A program made the translations under genes and the position numbers. From a virus, in IMG/VR virus record IMGVR_UViG_3300032291_003710, positions 1 through 34,342 of that record: a DNA stretch of 34,342 nt. One strand, written 5' to 3'. Positions 16,460-24,584 of the stretch are shown here, in pieces. The first letter of the stretch is position 1. Each line of letters opens with the position of its first letter. The notes under the pieces are model-generated. The model was not told where the DNA came from and searched no databases. It saw only the letters and a list, made by a program, of their open reading frames with translations.

Positions 16460-17767
16460 TTATTTATTTTTAATTAATGATTCTGCTACATAAATTCCAT
16501 GTGCTCCTGATACTGTAATACCACGTGCTGATAATGCATCACCTACAAAATGTACATTTGGAAAGTCATTTAATGATAAGTCTGTGTAATTTACTAGTGG
16601 TTCTGGTGATAAATATTTTACTTCCGGAATATATATTCCATAATCACCACCAAAGTTAAATATTGTATCCATGTTATTAATAAAAGTACCAATGTAGGTA
16701 GCATATTGTCCTAATACTTCATAAAACACTTCTAAACTACGTATTTGATGTGCTGTTACATCTGTACCTTCAGACGTTTTACTCATGGTTCTAGATGGAC
16801 TATAGTATAATCCTTTACCGTTTATTTGTAATTTTTGTACTACATCTCTACTCCATGTAAATGGATCTTCAATACCTTTAATTTCCATCAAGATACCAAA
16901 ATTAGTCATTTGATTTTCAAATTCCTTACCTTTTTTCGCATGACCATTATAGCTAATATCTCCATAAGTTTCTTCAACAGCAACAAAGGCAGCGTTATTA
17001 TTAGTGCAAAAGCTACGAAGAGATACGTTATCAAACTTCTGATATAATTTGAAATCATAAGATACATCAATTAATTTTTGGAAATATTTTTGTGGTGCTT
17101 CAAAGCGTACTCCAATTTGTACTGATTTTGCTTCAGTTGGTAATACATATTGTTCAGCTAATTCTTTACCAAAGTCAATACCTGATTTACCTACTGCAAA
17201 TATTAGAGTGTCATAAGTAAGACTTTTTACTTTACCTAATTTTACAGGAATAGTTGAATATCCTAAAATATTTTTATTAAAATTAATACTAATAACTTTA
17301 GTTTCCCATTCAAATTGAACACCTTTATCAACTAAATAATCGTACCAGCGTTTTCCTATTTCATGAAGATAATCGGTACCAATGTGGTAAACACCAAATA
17401 ATCTAAGACCAAAATATGGTTTAATAAATTCTGGTTCCTCTGTTGGGTTTGAATACATTATTTTAGATGGGTCGGGGTGGAATCTTTTAATCATTTCTAT
17501 AACTTGATCCATAAGATCATATGCTTTATCCTCCCCACAATATTTAGATAATTGACCTCCAATAGATGTATGATATGTTAACTTGCCATCACTCCAAAGT
17601 CCACACCCCATGAATCCTGACATTACTTCTTCAGGTAAGCGACTATGGGGATCATTACCCATATCAATAATTGTGATTAATTCTCCAGGATATCCATTAT
17701 CCACTAATTTGGTAGCAGCATTAATACCTGCTACACCAGCACCTACTATTACTATTTTTTTATTCAT
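16460..17767 (-). CDS. FAD-dependent dehydrogenase/oxidoreductase (COG2509-like)
   Basis: A 435-aa protein from the ATG at 17767; a TTG 12 codons upstream is less likely because the dinucleotide-binding strand K-K-I-V-I-V-G begins right after this Met. The Rossmann motif G-A-G-V-A-G is at residues 9-14. The C-terminal F-V-G-D-A-L-S-A-R-G-I-T-V-S-G-A-H-G-I is the second FAD-binding signature. The overall pattern fits the uncharacterised FAD-dependent dehydrogenases of COG2509. Substrate unknown. There is no capsid tag and no signal peptide. The gene follows a terminator-like hairpin. It is an unusual auxiliary metabolic gene for a T4-like phage. Confidence 0.85.
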   Translation of the reverse strand: MNKKIVIVGAGVAGINAATKLVDNGYPGELITIIDMGNDPHSRLPEEVMSGFMGCGLWSDGKLTYHTSIGGQLSKYCGEDKAYDLMDQVIEMIKRFHPDPSKIMYSNPTEEPEFIKPYFGLRLFGVYHIGTDYLHEIGKRWYDYLVDKGVQFEWETKVISINFNKNILGYSTIPVKLGKVKSLTYDTLIFAVGKSGIDFGKELAEQYVLPTEAKSVQIGVRFEAPQKYFQKLIDVSYDFKLYQKFDNVSLRSFCTNNNAAFVAVEETYGDISYNGHAKKGKEFENQMTNFGILMEIKGIEDPFTWSRDVVQKLQINGKGLYYSPSRTMSKTSEGTDVTAHQIRSLEVFYEVLGQYATYIGTFINNMDTIFNFGGDYGIYIPEVKYLSPEPLVNYTDLSLNDFPNVHFVGDALSARGITVSGAHGIYVAESLIKNK

Positions 17768-17796
17768 ATGATTTAATATATTAATTTTATTTTGAC

Positions 17797-17830
17797 AAAA
17801 CAAAAGTAGCCAACTCGTTAAGTAGGCTAC
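17797..17830 (-). terminator. Possible terminator before the FAD-dehydrogenase gene
   Basis: A 6-bp stem (GTAGCC 17806-17811 with GGCTAC 17825-17830) and 13-nt loop, then TTTTGTTTTG on the minus strand. It is weaker than the other terminators. A second small hairpin (GAATAG/CTATTC, 17860-17880) precedes it. Confidence 0.5.
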
Positions 17831-17888
17831 AGATCTAATTTTTATTCCTCTAGTAAGGCGAATAGGCTATAAATCTATTCTAAATGTT

Positions 17889-18137
17889 TTATTTTATAAT
17901 TCCCGCTAAATATTGCATTTTCTTCATTTCTTGAATTTCTTCTGCTGTACTATTTACAATAGCATTGTAGTTAGCCATTGTTAATGTAGCTCCATTTTCA
18001 CTTAATGAAATTGCTTTTTCAGCTATATTATGTAAATCTACATCAGTTTTAGCATCTTCACGAGCATATTCTAGTAGGCGAATAAATAACGGTACATCTA
18101 CTGTTATTTTATCTGTTGGATTAAAATTATTTTCCAT
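17889..18137 (-). CDS. Small protein with C-terminal M-Q-x-L-A-G-I-I-K tag
   Basis: An 82-aa helical protein with V-D-V-P-L-F-I-R-L-L-E-Y-A-R-E-D-A-K-T and D-L-H-N-I-A-E-K-A segments. The last residues, E-M-K-K-M-Q-Y-L-A-G-I-I-K, match the end of the scaffold protein (S-R-M-Q-Q-L-A-G-I-I-K). A shared terminal motif suggests a common binding partner in the prohead, perhaps the inner capsid face or core. An AT box lies 3 nt before the ATG. Function otherwise unknown. Confidence 0.65.
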   Translation of the reverse strand: MENNFNPTDKITVDVPLFIRLLEYAREDAKTDVDLHNIAEKAISLSENGATLTMANYNAIVNSTAEEIQEMKKMQYLAGIIK

Positions 18138-18140
18138 ATG

Positions 18141-18150
18141 TATAAATATA
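18141..18150 (-). promoter_or_regulatory. TATATTTATA box before the 82-aa gene
   Basis: Minus-strand TATATTTATA only 3 nt before the ATG at 18137. The spacing is too short for a leader with a ribosome site, so this copy may serve leaderless transcription, act differently, or be chance in AT-rich DNA. Confidence 0.3.
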
Positions 18151-18151
18151 A

Positions 18152-19621
18152 TTAAGAAACTTTGACAAATGCTGAACTTATTTTTGTTGATGAAGAAGCA
18201 TATCTAATTAAATCTGATATAAATTCATCTTGTTTTGAAGGATTTTTATTAATTATATCTCCTAAAGTAACAGATATATATTTAGATACTTTCCAATCCA
18301 TGTTTTTAGAATCAAATAAATTAGTAAATTCTTCTTCAGAAATAGGTTCTACAATTTCTTTATATTTTGAATAAAAATTATCAATAATATTTTGAGGATC
18401 ATTTGATTCAAATGATAATTTTACTTCTTTTGAAGAAGGGAGTTGAGGTAAATTATTTAATTTTAAAGCATCATTTATAGCTCCCATTCCTATCTTTCCA
18501 CCTTGAGCTGCTTTTCCTTGTATTTCCCCAGCATAATTAGTAGCAAAATTAAATGTTCTAAATAATATTGTTCCATCATTATATTTTATTTTAATATCTT
18601 TACTTTTATTACTTGATATTAATTCTTCAAATTCATATCCATTTATATCTTGTTTTGAAATATTAAATAGAGTAAGTTTAGGTGTACCACTTAATTTTTT
18701 TAATGATACTCCTACTAATTTACTATCAGAAAATAAATCCGTAATTAAAGCATTTAATTCATCTAATTCATTGGGAAATTGCATTCCTTTTATTGAAGGG
18801 TCAACTAACCAAATATCTGCAGGATTCCATTTATCTGCTTGCATTGATATTCCTTGCTTTTTAGAACCTTCTTTAAAAGCATCATATATTTTACCTACAA
18901 AATCTGATTCTCTATGAAATTCAAAATTAGGATTATAAAAATTTGATAACAAGGAGTTTGAGGTACTCGTAAAAGTATTAATCCATGAATTGTTTTTAAG
19001 AAATTCTTTCATTTCTTCAGGTGAAGAAGTTACATCAACATATTGTAAAGCCTTGTCTATATTTTCATCAGTAATATCTTCTTTAGAAATAGATTCTTTT
19101 TTAATTTTATAAGCAATAGCATTAGCTATACATTGGGATGATTCTTGTATTGCTGTATTTGCAGCACCTCCGCCACTTCCTTTACCACTACCAAATTCTT
19201 CTGTTTTCTTAAATTGAGATAAACTATATTCTTTACCATTAATATCTACTAATAATTTAGCACCTTTACCTAATGATTTATAGTCTTTATTTTGTAGTAG
19301 TTTTATTGCTTCTGAAGATGCATCCTGGTCTAATTTAATAATGCTTCCATCATTTAGTGTAAAATCTTCATTATTAATAATTTTATCAAGAAATCTTTCA
19401 CCTCTATCTTTATATTGTCCTGAAAGATCTGATTTAGAAGGAAATGGTTTTTCTAATTGAGTTGGGGATAGGCTTACTTCTGTTATTTCTTGAGTATCTT
19501 CTATTCCTAATTCACTTAAAATTTGCTCTAATATAGCTTTTTTTTGAGGATTATTTAAGTCAACAACACCGTCACTACAACGATATGACCATTCTAATAA
19601 TATGCTATCTATAGTAATCAT
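18152..19621 (-). CDS. Capsid-tagged PD-(D/E)XK-like nuclease candidate
   Basis: A 489-aa protein. The N-terminus [11 protein letters not shown] (1-10) is a tag with an L-L-E site, followed by S-Y-R-C-S-D-G-V-V-D-L-N-N-P. The centre has a helix with E160 (A-I-Q-E-S-S-Q), W-N-P-A-D-I-W with D269, and V-G-V-S-L-K-K with K308. This order resembles the E...D...(x)xK core of restriction-endonuclease-type nucleases, in which the (D/E)xK acid can be replaced. A Gly-rich loop lies at 144-153. The C-terminal third is helical. If right, this nuclease would be packaged and could attack host DNA after injection, but nuclease function is inferred from motifs only. Its start overlaps the upstream stop by 1 nt. 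Confidence 0.6.
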   Translation of the reverse strand: MITIDSILLEWSYRCSDGVVDLNNPQKKAILEQILSELGIEDTQEITEVSLSPTQLEKPFPSKSDLSGQYKDRGERFLDKIINNEDFTLNDGSIIKLDQDASSEAIKLLQNKDYKSLGKGAKLLVDINGKEYSLSQFKKTEEFGSGKGSGGGAANTAIQESSQCIANAIAYKIKKESISKEDITDENIDKALQYVDVTSSPEEMKEFLKNNSWINTFTSTSNSLLSNFYNPNFEFHRESDFVGKIYDAFKEGSKKQGISMQADKWNPADIWLVDPSIKGMQFPNELDELNALITDLFSDSKLVGVSLKKLSGTPKLTLFNISKQDINGYEFEELISSNKSKDIKIKYNDGTILFRTFNFATNYAGEIQGKAAQGGKIGMGAINDALKLNNLPQLPSSKEVKLSFESNDPQNIIDNFYSKYKEIVEPISEEEFTNLFDSKNMDWKVSKYISVTLGDIINKNPSKQDEFISDLIRYASSSTKISSAFVKVS

Positions 19622-20118
19622 TATACTTCAATTTCTTCCTCAGGTGCTTCTTCTTCAGCAGGTGGAGTTGTATTAGCGGCTGCTAATTCAGCTCCTAATT
19701 CAGCTCCTTTATCTGTAGGTGGGGCTGCTTCCTCTTTTACTTCAGTAGGAGCATAATTTAACTCCAATAATGAAGTTATACTATTTGATGCTCTTTCTAG
19801 TTCACCTAAATTTTCAGAATAATATTTTTTACCAGATACTTTAACCATAAATTCACCACCACCTAAATAATATATATAAAAGAATTGTGAATTAATTAAG
19901 CTAATTTTAAATGTGGTTGGTTTTGGAGCAATAACACTAACATCAGAAATATATCTTCCAAAAGCAGGAGACATTACATCTTCTAATATTTTTTTTAAAC
20001 CAGGAAATCGATATACTAAATACATCGATTTTACTGATTTCTTTTCTGCTACTTCTTGCTCTTTTAGGGCTTTTTGAACAGCAACTGAAATATATTTTTC
20101 TAATATTAATTTATTCAT
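19621..20118 (-). CDS. Probable internal/virion protein
   Basis: A 165-aa protein. The N-terminal helix [21 protein letters not shown] could be a capsid tag ending in L-K-E. A beta-rich domain follows ([28 protein letters not shown]) with [12 protein letters not shown] after it. The C-terminal 40 residues are Ala/Pro/Glu-rich and disordered. It overlaps both neighbours, so it belongs to a tightly coupled operon from 21405 down to 18152. No domain family is recognised. Confidence 0.6.
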   Translation of the reverse strand: MNKLILEKYISVAVQKALKEQEVAEKKSVKSMYLVYRFPGLKKILEDVMSPAFGRYISDVSVIAPKPTTFKISLINSQFFYIYYLGGGEFMVKVSGKKYYSENLGELERASNSITSLLELNYAPTEVKEEAAPPTDKGAELGAELAAANTTPPAEEEAPEEEIEV

Positions 20119-20593
20119 TGTTTGTTTTTTGGCCTAATGTGGCTTCTTCTTCAATTAAGTATTGAGCAACACTATTCATATAATCAGATGCTAAAGTTAC
20201 ATATCCTGAAACCCAACCTGGTAATTGTTGATTTGGATTGATATTTTTGTAAATAGTTATACTATTTTTTATCATGCTTCTTAATTCACCCATAGCCATA
20301 GTAGCTTCATGATCTGGTGTTGGAGGCCAATTTAGATGAGTTTCATCTATATTTTTAGCTATTGTTTTACGTCGGTTAGATAGGTATTTATCTGTCTTAT
20401 TTACTTTACCATCGTTATTAATATCGTTATCTTCTTTACCTACTGGATCTAATGCTTCAGCTTTAGAAGCAGCAATAGCATACATAGCAGGATCATTCTT
20501 TTTGAATTTTCCTGTTTTCTTTAATGCTTTAACTATTTTTTCTTCTTTAGCAGATATATTGCGTTCAGAAATAAAATCGATTAATTTTATCAT
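20111..20593 (-). CDS. Capsid-tagged protein with dockerin/EF-hand-like Ca2+ loop
   Basis: A 160-aa protein. The N-terminus [11 protein letters not shown] (1-10) is the closest match in the window to the T4 internal-protein tag M-K-T-Y-Q-E-F-I-A-E. Residues about 16-47 ([10 protein letters not shown], then [12 protein letters not shown]) form a basic helical segment. D57-x-N59-x-D61-G-x-V64-x-x-x-D68 is a dockerin/EF-hand-type calcium-binding loop, followed by a basic helix. A second site, I-D-E84/T, could separate the C-terminal half. It may be an internal protein processed into a basic N-terminal and a helical C-terminal part. Confidence 0.65.
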   Translation of the reverse strand: MIKLIDFISERNISAKEEKIVKALKKTGKFKKNDPAMYAIAASKAEALDPVGKEDNDINNDGKVNKTDKYLSNRRKTIAKNIDETHLNWPPTPDHEATMAMGELRSMIKNSITIYKNINPNQQLPGWVSGYVTLASDYMNSVAQYLIEEEATLGQKTNNE

Positions 20594-21081
20594 TTTTTTG
20601 ATTGATTTTTCTCTATCTTCTTTTCAGCTTTTTTACCTTTTTCAAATTCATATTTTTCATCATCTCCCACATATTTTTCTTCTTGATCTTCGTCTTTTTT
20701 AGGAGCTTTTTTATCTCCTTTTTTAGGAGCTTTAGGAGCTTTTTCAATAAGACCCATCAATTCTTTAATTTTTTCAGTTTCAGATTTAATTTTACCTTCA
20801 ACTTCAGTAATTTGACCACCTAACATTTCAGATAATTTAGCAGATGCCATTTTTATTTTTTCTAATTCATTCACATATTTTTGCATGTGAGCATATTCAG
20901 CAACAAGAGGAGATGAATTAGCTTCATTCATTGTAAGTTGACTTACAGATTCTTGCATTTGTTTTAGACTAGCTAATTCTTTTTTAAGGTGTACTAACTT
21001 ACCACCACTCTTAGGTAATCCTGATTCTTTAGCTTCTGCTATTACTTGAGAGATTACTAATTTAATTTCACTTAATTTCAT
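20590..21081 (-). CDS. Capsid-tagged coiled-coil protein
   Basis: A 163-aa protein. The N-terminus [17 protein letters not shown] (1-16) ends in I-A-E, the same tripeptide as in T4 IPIII. Residues about 27-115 are a long coiled coil (heptads of L/M with K/E). The last 45 residues are Lys/Glu/Pro/Ala-rich ([13 protein letters not shown]) and resemble nucleic-acid-binding tails. It looks like a DNA-associated internal or core protein. Start overlaps the next gene's neighbour region by 4 nt at its 3' end. Confidence 0.65.
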   Translation of the reverse strand: MKLSEIKLVISQVIAEAKESGLPKSGGKLVHLKKELASLKQMQESVSQLTMNEANSSPLVAEYAHMQKYVNELEKIKMASAKLSEMLGGQITEVEGKIKSETEKIKELMGLIEKAPKAPKKGDKKAPKKDEDQEEKYVGDDEKYEFEKGKKAEKKIEKNQSKK

Positions 21082-21082
21082 A

Positions 21083-21268
21083 TTATTTGTTTTTTAAAAA
21101 ATCTTTTATTTTATTGATTACTTTGAGTTGTTTAATTATATCATCACCTGCTGCTTTCCAATCTTTTTCAATATTAGCTTTATTTCCTATTTCTAATTTA
21201 GGTAATAAATCTTTATATTGTTTTTTAGGATCAATATTTTCGTTTAGTAAATCTATTAATTTTATCAT
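21083..21268 (-). CDS. Small capsid-tagged protein
   Basis: A 61-aa protein that is little more than a tag plus a short basic helical body. M-I-K-L-I-D-L-L-N-E/N (1-10) with an L-N-E site is followed by K-K-Q-Y-K-D-L-L-P-K and I-K-Q-L-K-V-I-N-K-I-K-D-F-L-K-N-K. The size is similar to the small internal proteins of T4. Its ATG overlaps the stop of the 46-aa gene (ATGA). Release of a basic peptide of about 50 residues is a plausible product. Confidence 0.6.
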   Translation of the reverse strand: MIKLIDLLNENIDPKKQYKDLLPKLEIGNKANIEKDWKAAGDDIIKQLKVINKIKDFLKNK

Positions 21269-21405
21269 CCTTGTCCTCTACTTAATTTAATATAATTTTT
21301 TGATTGTTTCATAGATGATGATTTAGACTTTGCATGTACACCTTTTCTACGCGATTTACTACGCCTTTGAAACGTTTTAACAGTTTGCGTTTTTGCCTTT
21401 GCCAT
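21265..21405 (-). CDS. Very basic 46-aa protein
   Basis: A 46-aa protein starting M-A-K-A-K-T-Q-T-V-K-T-F-Q-R-R-S-K-S-R-R and ending L-S-R-G-Q-G. About a third of the residues are Lys or Arg and it has no acidic residue, so it probably binds nucleic acid or packs into the head. The stop overlaps the next ATG (TGA within ATGA), which supports it as a real gene. Similar K/R-rich micro-proteins ending in G-Q-G occur in other large phages. It has no capsid tag. Confidence 0.7.
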   Translation of the reverse strand: MAKAKTQTVKTFQRRSKSRRKGVHAKSKSSSMKQSKNYIKLSRGQG

Positions 21406-21472
21406 TTTTATCGGTAATAAATTTTTAGTTTAAATTAATTGTTATACATAAATATTAATAGATTTTATATTA

Positions 21473-22765
21473 TTACCATTTGCGGCAACTCCAATATCTT
21501 GCTTTTGTTCTAGGTCCTGGATTATCACAATTATGTCTAGCTCTAAATGCTTTACGTCGTACTGGATTATTTTTCTTTATACTCATTCTTTTGCCTTTAG
21601 CTGACGTTCCACCAAATCCAAAATTGACTTTAACAACTTTACCTGTTTTAGGGTTTTTAACATATACTTTAAATTTCTTACTATCACCTTGCATTGGTTT
21701 ACCCAATGGTACAGTACGACCCTGATATTTATCTTCAAGTAAACAGTTACAATCAACTTCAGATAATTGTTGTTGATATTCTCTCATAAACTCAATAAAT
21801 TCTTTTATATCTTGTTCATTTTCAACATCGTATTCATCTAAATCATTATTGTATTTGTAACTATTGTCAAAATTACATTTATGGCATATATATAAATCAG
21901 AAGGATCAGATTGACTTACTTTCCAACTCCATCCACATTTTTCACATTCGATGGTTGGATCTTGTATTTCATTAATTTTTACTTTTGCTTTTTTAGTATT
22001 AGGAACAAACTGTTTATCTGATGCTGCTTTTTTCTTTGATGTAGCAGCACGTTCTGCTTTAGTTAAACTATTTGCTTTAGCACGAGGTAAACAACGTGTT
22101 GTTTTATTACCTTTTTTCATTGTACCACAAGGACCAGTTATATTACCTTGTGTATCAATACGCACCCAATCTTCTTTTTTAAACCAATCACGTAGTGATT
22201 CATCTAAATTATCTTTAACATAAATTAAAGCATGTTTTTCATTATTATGAAATAATATTGTTTGATGAGGTTTTAATTTATTAACTCTTATAAATTCACT
22301 AGCTACTAATTGAGAAGCTGCATTTGTATTAGCATTAAAAAACTCAACCTTAATATTATCTAATGGTATATCTTTTAAAAATGATTTTTTAATATCAATA
22401 GAAACACCAACATCTAATTTATATCCTTCTTTTTTAAGTTTATTAATAGCTTTATCTAATAAATTACTATTATTTTGAGTTGTATTAGGAGATACTATTG
22501 TTTGAGTAGTATTAGGAGAGGATTTTGCTTGAGTATTACTAACTGAACTTAATCCTAATAATGCAGTTAAGGCTAATGTTTTAAAATTAATTTCATCTAA
22601 ATTATCTTCTTCCATTAATCCTTTACATACTTTAACAGCACGACCTGAAAGATAAGCGGATGGTTTTTCACCGGCAGCTTTACGGCGGTTATAGTAAGCT
22701 CTACCCTTAGGGCATAACTTTTTTTCAGCTAATATTTCGTTTAATATGTCTGTTAATTTAATCAT
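21473..22765 (-). CDS. Modular basic polyprotein with capsid tag and zinc ribbon
   Basis: A 430-aa protein. The tag M-I-K-L-T-D-I-L-N-E-I-L-A-E/K (1-14) is followed by a basic module (C-P-K-G-R-A-Y-Y-N-R-R-K at 18-29), a hydrophobic stretch after L-D-E58, an alpha/beta region, then a module with G-P-C-G-T-M-K-K-G and R-C-L-P-R-A-K (DUF5872-like). Next is a zinc ribbon (C274/C277/C294/C297), and last a basic C-terminal module ending R-Y-W-S-C-R-K-W. Protease-like sites lie between modules: L-D-E189, I-N-E266 and L-L-E344. I infer a precursor cut into several small DNA-binding proteins in the head. The start overlaps the upstream stop by 8 nt. Confidence 0.7.
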   Translation of the reverse strand: MIKLTDILNEILAEKKLCPKGRAYYNRRKAAGEKPSAYLSGRAVKVCKGLMEEDNLDEINFKTLALTALLGLSSVSNTQAKSSPNTTQTIVSPNTTQNNSNLLDKAINKLKKEGYKLDVGVSIDIKKSFLKDIPLDNIKVEFFNANTNAASQLVASEFIRVNKLKPHQTILFHNNEKHALIYVKDNLDESLRDWFKKEDWVRIDTQGNITGPCGTMKKGNKTTRCLPRAKANSLTKAERAATSKKKAASDKQFVPNTKKAKVKINEIQDPTIECEKCGWSWKVSQSDPSDLYICHKCNFDNSYKYNNDLDEYDVENEQDIKEFIEFMREYQQQLSEVDCNCLLEDKYQGRTVPLGKPMQGDSKKFKVYVKNPKTGKVVKVNFGFGGTSAKGKRMSIKKNNPVRRKAFRARHNCDNPGPRTKARYWSCRKW

Positions 22766-23381
22766 TTTTTATTTCTTTCATATCATAATAAAATGAATCT
22801 CCATCTTCAGTTATCCATCTATCTGATTGATTTTCAACTGATAGTAATTCATTATCTACTTTAAATTGTTTTAAATCTTTTGGAAGTAGTTTAGTTACCC
22901 AATTTGAATCTTTCCAAAATATTCTATTGTTTGGCATACATAATAAATATCCTTCATCTGATTCAAATATATGCCCACATTTATAGTCTGAAGGTTCATC
23001 ACTATATGGATTATTATACCAATCTACTGTAAATAAATATGTACCCCAAACTTTATTTCCATCTCTTAATACAACTTGTGCTCTATGGAATGCTAAAAAA
23101 TCATATTCTATAATGGATACGTTTTCGCTAAAACAATCCCACAATTGTTTAAAATTAAATGGTATATCATTTTTAGGAACTTTTGTATAAATTTCTGATA
23201 ATGGGACTCTAGAGCGAACCATTCCATTATCTACCATAACATGAAATGTTAATATAACTCCAGCGCAAGATTGAAGTCCAAAAACATATACATCATAAAA
23301 CTCATCTGAGTCTTTATGGTTTTTAGTAAAATATGATTTGCGAACTAATGCTTTAAAACTTGGAATATTTGCATTTAACAT
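22758..23381 (-). CDS. Conserved phage protein, unknown function
   Basis: A 207-aa alpha/beta protein. Conserved-looking segments are F-K-Q-L-W-D-C-F-S-E-N-V-S-I-I-E-Y-D-F-L, the Y-L-F-T-V-D-W-Y strand, and M-P-N-N-R-I-F-W-K-D-S, which I recall in proteins of marine T4-like phages. Four cysteines are scattered without a zinc-knuckle spacing. No tag is visible at the N-terminus (M-L-N-A-N-I-P-S-F-K). It lies between two tagged genes with overlaps on both sides. Function unknown. Confidence 0.65.
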   Translation of the reverse strand: MLNANIPSFKALVRKSYFTKNHKDSDEFYDVYVFGLQSCAGVILTFHVMVDNGMVRSRVPLSEIYTKVPKNDIPFNFKQLWDCFSENVSIIEYDFLAFHRAQVVLRDGNKVWGTYLFTVDWYNNPYSDEPSDYKCGHIFESDEGYLLCMPNNRIFWKDSNWVTKLLPKDLKQFKVDNELLSVENQSDRWITEDGDSFYYDMKEIKND

Positions 23382-23698
23382 TATTTATCTCTTATTAGTA
23401 ATTCACCTAATACTTCCATACGACCTACTTCACGTTGGAATTCAATTTGAGTCATATTTAATGATATGCTTTTTAATGTTTTTTCAAATTCTTTTTTAGC
23501 GGCTTCTTTATCAAATTTACCTTCAGTAGCTTTTTTATAGTATGGAGCCTTAACTTTAAAATGATGCCAAGTTAGTAAAGATAATCCACCTTTTTCTTCA
23601 GCAGTAGCAGCAATTTTAGCAGCACCTTTACCACGAATAGTAGCAAAATTTTCAAATGTTTCTTTTACTTCGTTTAATATATCTGATAATTTAATCAT
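23381..23698 (-). CDS. Capsid-tagged basic protein
   Basis: A 105-aa protein. M-I-K-L-S-D-I-L-N-E/V (1-10) is the canonical tag of this window with an L-N-E site. The body is Lys/Ala/Glu-rich and helical (I-R-G-K-G-A-A-K-I-A-A-T-A, H-H-F-K-V-K-A-P-Y-Y-K-K) and ends in a helix R-E-V-G-R-M-E-V-L-G-E-L-L-I. It has the composition of a DNA-bound internal head protein. It overlaps its neighbours by 1 nt on each side. Confidence 0.65.
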   Translation of the reverse strand: MIKLSDILNEVKETFENFATIRGKGAAKIAATAEEKGGLSLLTWHHFKVKAPYYKKATEGKFDKEAAKKEFEKTLKSISLNMTQIEFQREVGRMEVLGELLIRDK

Positions 23699-23964
23699 TA
23701 TTGTTTTGATAAAAATTCAACTTTAACACGTAATTCTGCTACTTCAGATGTCAATTTTAATACTAAATTTCTTAATTCATCTTTTTCTTTACCAGCTGCT
23801 TCTAAAAGAGTTTCTAATTTTGCAATTCTATCTTTACAATCATGTTTAATAAAATCATCATCTCGTTCTCTAAACATTGCTCTTTTTTCATAATAACGAA
23901 ATGCCTGAGAGCCACCTAAAACCGTTATTGCCGTTATTAAAACAGTCCAGATATTATTTTCCAT
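23698..23964 (-). CDS. Single-pass membrane protein with coiled coil
   Basis: An 88-aa protein. Residues 5-22 (I-W-T-V-L-I-T-A-I-T-V-L-G-G-S) form one membrane segment, then a charged R-Y-Y-E-K-R-A linker and a coiled coil from about 45 to the end. This architecture is seen in phage i-spanins and some small holin-like proteins, but also in other membrane proteins. It is separate from the overlapping pair at 13242-13926. Function unassigned. Confidence 0.6.
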   Translation of the reverse strand: MENNIWTVLITAITVLGGSQAFRYYEKRAMFRERDDDFIKHDCKDRIAKLETLLEAAGKEKDELRNLVLKLTSEVAELRVKVEFLSKQ

Positions 23965-23996
23965 ATTATTATTAAGTATAAATTTGAGTATAAATA

Positions 23997-24581
23997 TTAT
24001 AAATCAACATGTTTCTTAAGAGAATTGATATATTCTATTAAGTCATTCATTATTGTTTTCTTATCTATATTGCCACCAGACCATTTTTCAATATCTCCAG
24101 CCTCAGTAATAAATGATTCATTATTATCATTTAAAGCTAATTCTAATAAAAAATCTTCTAATTCTTTAATATAAACATCTAAACCTTTATCTATTATATT
24201 ACGTTCATATTCTTTATATGTTCCTAACATTTTTAGTTTAGTTTCAAATTCAATAACACAATTAAAACACATTTTATGAATTGAATACATTTTTTTATTC
24301 AACTCAAAATTCTTCATATGTTTAGTACATTTAGGACATGTTAATGGGAGTTGTAGTATTTTTTTAATATCATCTAATTTAGAAACAGTCATTTTAATAC
24401 CGTTTTTTATAGTCCATGTTTTATTGTTTTCTTCCCAAATATCTCCTTCATTTCGTTCTATATATTCTTTAGAATATCCTACTTGAGATTGTGTTTTTGC
24501 ACTATAATCTTTTGTAATTAGATTACGCATCCTTTGAACATCACGTTCGCGAAATTCACGCTGTAATTTTGATTCAGTCAT
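23997..24581 (-). CDS. Zinc-binding conserved hypothetical protein
   Basis: A 194-aa protein. The N-terminus is basic and helical (Q-R-E-F-R-E-R-D-V-Q-R-M-R-N-L-I). C-P-K-C at about 82-85 and C-F-N-C at about 105-108 form a probable zinc knuckle. The C-terminal half is acidic and helical (L-E-D-F-L-L-E-L-A-L-N-D). It starts 3 nt after the large fusion gene. I recall similar proteins in metagenomic T4-like phages, but no function is known. It could be a nucleic-acid-binding factor or a regulator. Confidence 0.65.
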   Translation of the reverse strand: MTESKLQREFRERDVQRMRNLITKDYSAKTQSQVGYSKEYIERNEGDIWEENNKTWTIKNGIKMTVSKLDDIKKILQLPLTCPKCTKHMKNFELNKKMYSIHKMCFNCVIEFETKLKMLGTYKEYERNIIDKGLDVYIKELEDFLLELALNDNNESFITEAGDIEKWSGGNIDKKTIMNDLIEYINSLKKHVDL

Positions 24582-24584
24582 AAC

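Noticed and set aside
17805-17880. Possible tRNA or small structured RNA between two genes
   Set aside because: Only two short hairpins are present; there is no cloverleaf, TTCRA-type loop or acceptor stem. The right part is better read as a weak terminator.
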